A stretch of 64,000 bases of DNA. Source: an uncultured beta proteobacterium. Its GTDB lineage: Bacteria > Pseudomonadota > Gammaproteobacteria > Burkholderiales > SG8-39. How positions within the stretch are numbered: position 1 is the first letter of the stretch; each line of letters opens with the position of its first letter. Under the pieces are notes generated by a model, which was not told the origin of the DNA, made no database searches, and saw only the letters and a program-made list of their open reading frames with translations. The translations under genes and the position numbers were made by a program. Where the stretch lies: contig CAIOLO010000089.1 of the NCBI GenBank assembly GCA_903859155.1, positions 1-64,000 on the forward strand, given 5' to 3'. Of the stretch, positions 61,881-64,000 are shown one piece after another.

Positions 61881-63614
61881 ATGGACCCGATTACCCTTGA
61901 AATCATCAATTCATCCCTCGCGGCCTACGCCGACGAGATGACCAACAGCTTCTGGCGCAGTTCCTACAGCTACATGAACTATGAGGTGCGCGATTTCGCG
62001 GTCGGGTTCATCGATCGCGAGGGCCGTATCATCACCCAGTCGCGCTATACCCATCCCGCTTTCACTGGCGACCTGGGATACGTGGTCAAGGCCGCGGTCG
62101 ATGATATCGGCGAAAGCAATATTTCCCAGGGCGATATCATCGTCACCAACGACCCGGTGGTGCAGGGGCAGCACCTCAACAACACCGTGGTGTTCGCGCC
62201 CCTGATTTGTGACGGCAGGATATTTGCCTACTCCTGCGTGCGCGCGCATCTGCACGACGTTGGCGGCGCGACGGTGGGTTCCGGCGGTCCCGGAGCCACC
62301 GAGATCTTCCAGGAGGGGCTGCAGATCAGCGCGTCGCGGTTGTACCGTAAGGGCGTGGCCAACGAAGAGTTGTACCGTCTGATAGAGCGAAATACCCGCT
62401 TTCCAGAAATCGTGCGGGGCGATCTGAATGCGCAGGTGGCTGCAAGCAAGTTGGGATTACGGAGGTTCCTCGAACTGATCGAGAAGTTCGGCCGCGCGAC
62501 GATCGAGAAGGCGGTGATGGCCTCCTGGGACATGGCCGAGCGTGCCGCGCGCAAGGCGGTGAGCGCAATCCCTTCCGGGCGCTATTACGCAGAATCGTTC
62601 CTCGACAACGACGGGATCGATCTCGAGAAGCCGGTGCCGATCCGCGTGCATGTCGAAATCAAAGGGGAGGAGATGACCATCGACTTCTCGGATATCTCCG
62701 ACCAGGTGAAGGGCGCTATGAACAGCGGCTACTATGGCGGCGCGACCAACGTCGGGCGCATCGTCTTCAAATGCCTGACCACGCCGCGGCTGCCTTCCAA
62801 CGAAGGGTGTTTTCGCCCGCTGACAATCATCTGCCCCGAAGGCAAAATCCTCAACGCTCGCCGGCCAGCGGCGTTGTACGAGTGGTCGGTGACCTTTCCC
62901 ACCATTATCGATACCACGCTAAAGGCTTTGTCCAATGCGCTAGTCAGCCGCGTGCCGGCGGCGACCCGAGGCGATCCGCGTGGCGCCTGGATCAGCGGCT
63001 TCAACGAAGCGACGCGCAAATACTTCACGATTAATATTCCGCACCCGGGTGGCCACGGTGCGAGGCCGACCGCCGACGCGCCTTCGCCCAAGTGCTCGAT
63101 ACAACAGGGCAATGAACACGGCCTGCCAATCGAAATCGTCGAAACCAAGAATCCGGTGATCTTCGAGCGTTACGCTTTGCGCGAGGATTCCGGCGGGGCG
63201 GGGCGTTATCGCGGCGGCCTGGGTACGGATGTCATGGCCTATCTCGAACTGGATTGCGATGTGCGCAACCAGATGAGTCGCTCCAAGTGCCCGCCCTGGG
63301 GGCTCGACGGCGGCGGCAACGGCGCGACCAATATCGCATTTACCGTGGATAAGGGCAGGGAAAGCCCGTTGCTGCGCACCAAGATTCACCGTCTGGCTTC
63401 AGGCGAGCGCGTGCGCGTTCTCACCGGCGGGGGCGGCGGGCACGGTGATCCGTTTGATCGTCCCGCGGACAAGGTGCGGGACGACGCGGTCGACGGCTAT
63501 ATTTCCATCGCAGCGGCGCGTGATTGCTACGGCGTGGTCATGAACCAGAAATTCGAAATTGACGAACAAGCGACGGCAACGAGCCGTAACAAGCGTGGAG
63601 AGGCGGCACAATGA
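61881..63614 (+). CDS. Hydantoinase B/oxoprolinase family protein
   Basis: MDPITLEIINSSLAAYADEMTNSFWRSSYSYMNYEVRDFAVGFID; GGAGRYRGGLGTDV. Confidence 0.93.
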   Translation: MDPITLEIINSSLAAYADEMTNSFWRSSYSYMNYEVRDFAVGFIDREGRIITQSRYTHPAFTGDLGYVVKAAVDDIGESNISQGDIIVTNDPVVQGQHLNNTVVFAPLICDGRIFAYSCVRAHLHDVGGATVGSGGPGATEIFQEGLQISASRLYRKGVANEELYRLIERNTRFPEIVRGDLNAQVAASKLGLRRFLELIEKFGRATIEKAVMASWDMAERAARKAVSAIPSGRYYAESFLDNDGIDLEKPVPIRVHVEIKGEEMTIDFSDISDQVKGAMNSGYYGGATNVGRIVFKCLTTPRLPSNEGCFRPLTIICPEGKILNARRPAALYEWSVTFPTIIDTTLKALSNALVSRVPAATRGDPRGAWISGFNEATRKYFTINIPHPGGHGARPTADAPSPKCSIQQGNEHGLPIEIVETKNPVIFERYALREDSGGAGRYRGGLGTDVMAYLELDCDVRNQMSRSKCPPWGLDGGGNGATNIAFTVDKGRESPLLRTKIHRLASGERVRVLTGGGGGHGDPFDRPADKVRDDAVDGYISIAAARDCYGVVMNQKFEIDEQATATSRNKRGEAAQ

Positions 63615-64000
63615 TCAGGATTGCGACGGATGTCGGCGGGACCTTCACCGATCTCGCAGCCTACGACTCTGAAACGGGCGAATTCATCATCGCCAAGGCG
63701 AGCACCACGCCTGAAGTCGTCAATGGCGTGAGCGATGTGATGCACAAGGCGCGGGTCGACGCAGCAAAAGCAGATTATTTCATTCACGGCAGCACCATCG
63801 CCATCAACACGGTGATCGAGAAAAAAGGCGTTGTCACGGGCTTGATTACGACGCGCGGCTTTCGTGACGTGCTGGAGATCGCGCGCGGAAATATCGTCAA
63901 TTCCTTCGACTTGCTGTTTACGACGCCACCACCGCTGGTTCCCAGGCGTTTGCGGCTGGAGATCGACGAAAGAATCCGCGCCGACGGCAGTATCTTGCGC
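63611..64000 (+). CDS. Hydantoinase A/oxoprolinase family protein, N-terminal part (truncated by window end)
   Basis: Translation from ATG 63611: MIRIATDVGGTFTDLAAYDSETGEFIIAKASTTP; ATGA overlap with upstream gene; no stop before 64000; absent from ORF track. Confidence 0.9.
   Translation, partial: MIRIATDVGGTFTDLAAYDSETGEFIIAKASTTPEVVNGVSDVMHKARVDAAKADYFIHGSTIAINTVIEKKGVVTGLITTRGFRDVLEIARGNIVNSFDLLFTTPPPLVPRRLRLEIDERIRADGSILR

Noticed and set aside
61899-61911. TTGAAATCATCAA as an FNR box
   Set aside because: Only 13 nt, wrong spacing and inside the hyuB coding region.

Overview
GC-rich proteobacterial chromosome segment, probably betaproteobacterial (inferred from gene content and organisation). 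It is densely coding, and I recognised no rRNA, tRNA, CRISPR array or transposase. Main blocks: (1) Lon-related protease, FNR-type regulator, two response regulators, a PAS histidine kinase and hemN (0-9.5 kb). (2) A CoA-ester cassette with two Bug-type solute-binding proteins, two paralogous pairs of small hot-dog/MaoC-like proteins and two tandem CaiB/BaiF CoA-transferases (9.6-17.7 kb). (3) TerC, Tim44-like, NhaR-like, HPF-like and HtpX genes (18-22.7 kb). (4) nifJ plus a DHOD-like protein, then a respiratory denitrification island: narK1-narK2-narGHJI-ppiC, an NMO-family protein, a cytochrome c, norCB-norQ-membrane protein-Fe-S protein-norD, a DUF2249-like protein, a Dnr-like regulator and a FeoB-like GTPase (23-50.6 kb). 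(5) Accessory catabolic genes: a VanB-type reductase, a MetE-like protein, an MNT/HEPN pair, an amidohydrolase, more Bug proteins, a LysR regulator and hyuB/hyuA (52-64 kb). FNR-like boxes lie upstream of hemN, narK1, the NMO gene and norC. The best candidates for under-described systems are the duplicated two-subunit hydratase/CoA-transferase cassette and the membrane protein plus Fe-S protein inserted between norQ and norD next to a FeoB-like protein with a degenerate G3 motif. All functional calls come from reading motifs and recalled families; no database search was run.
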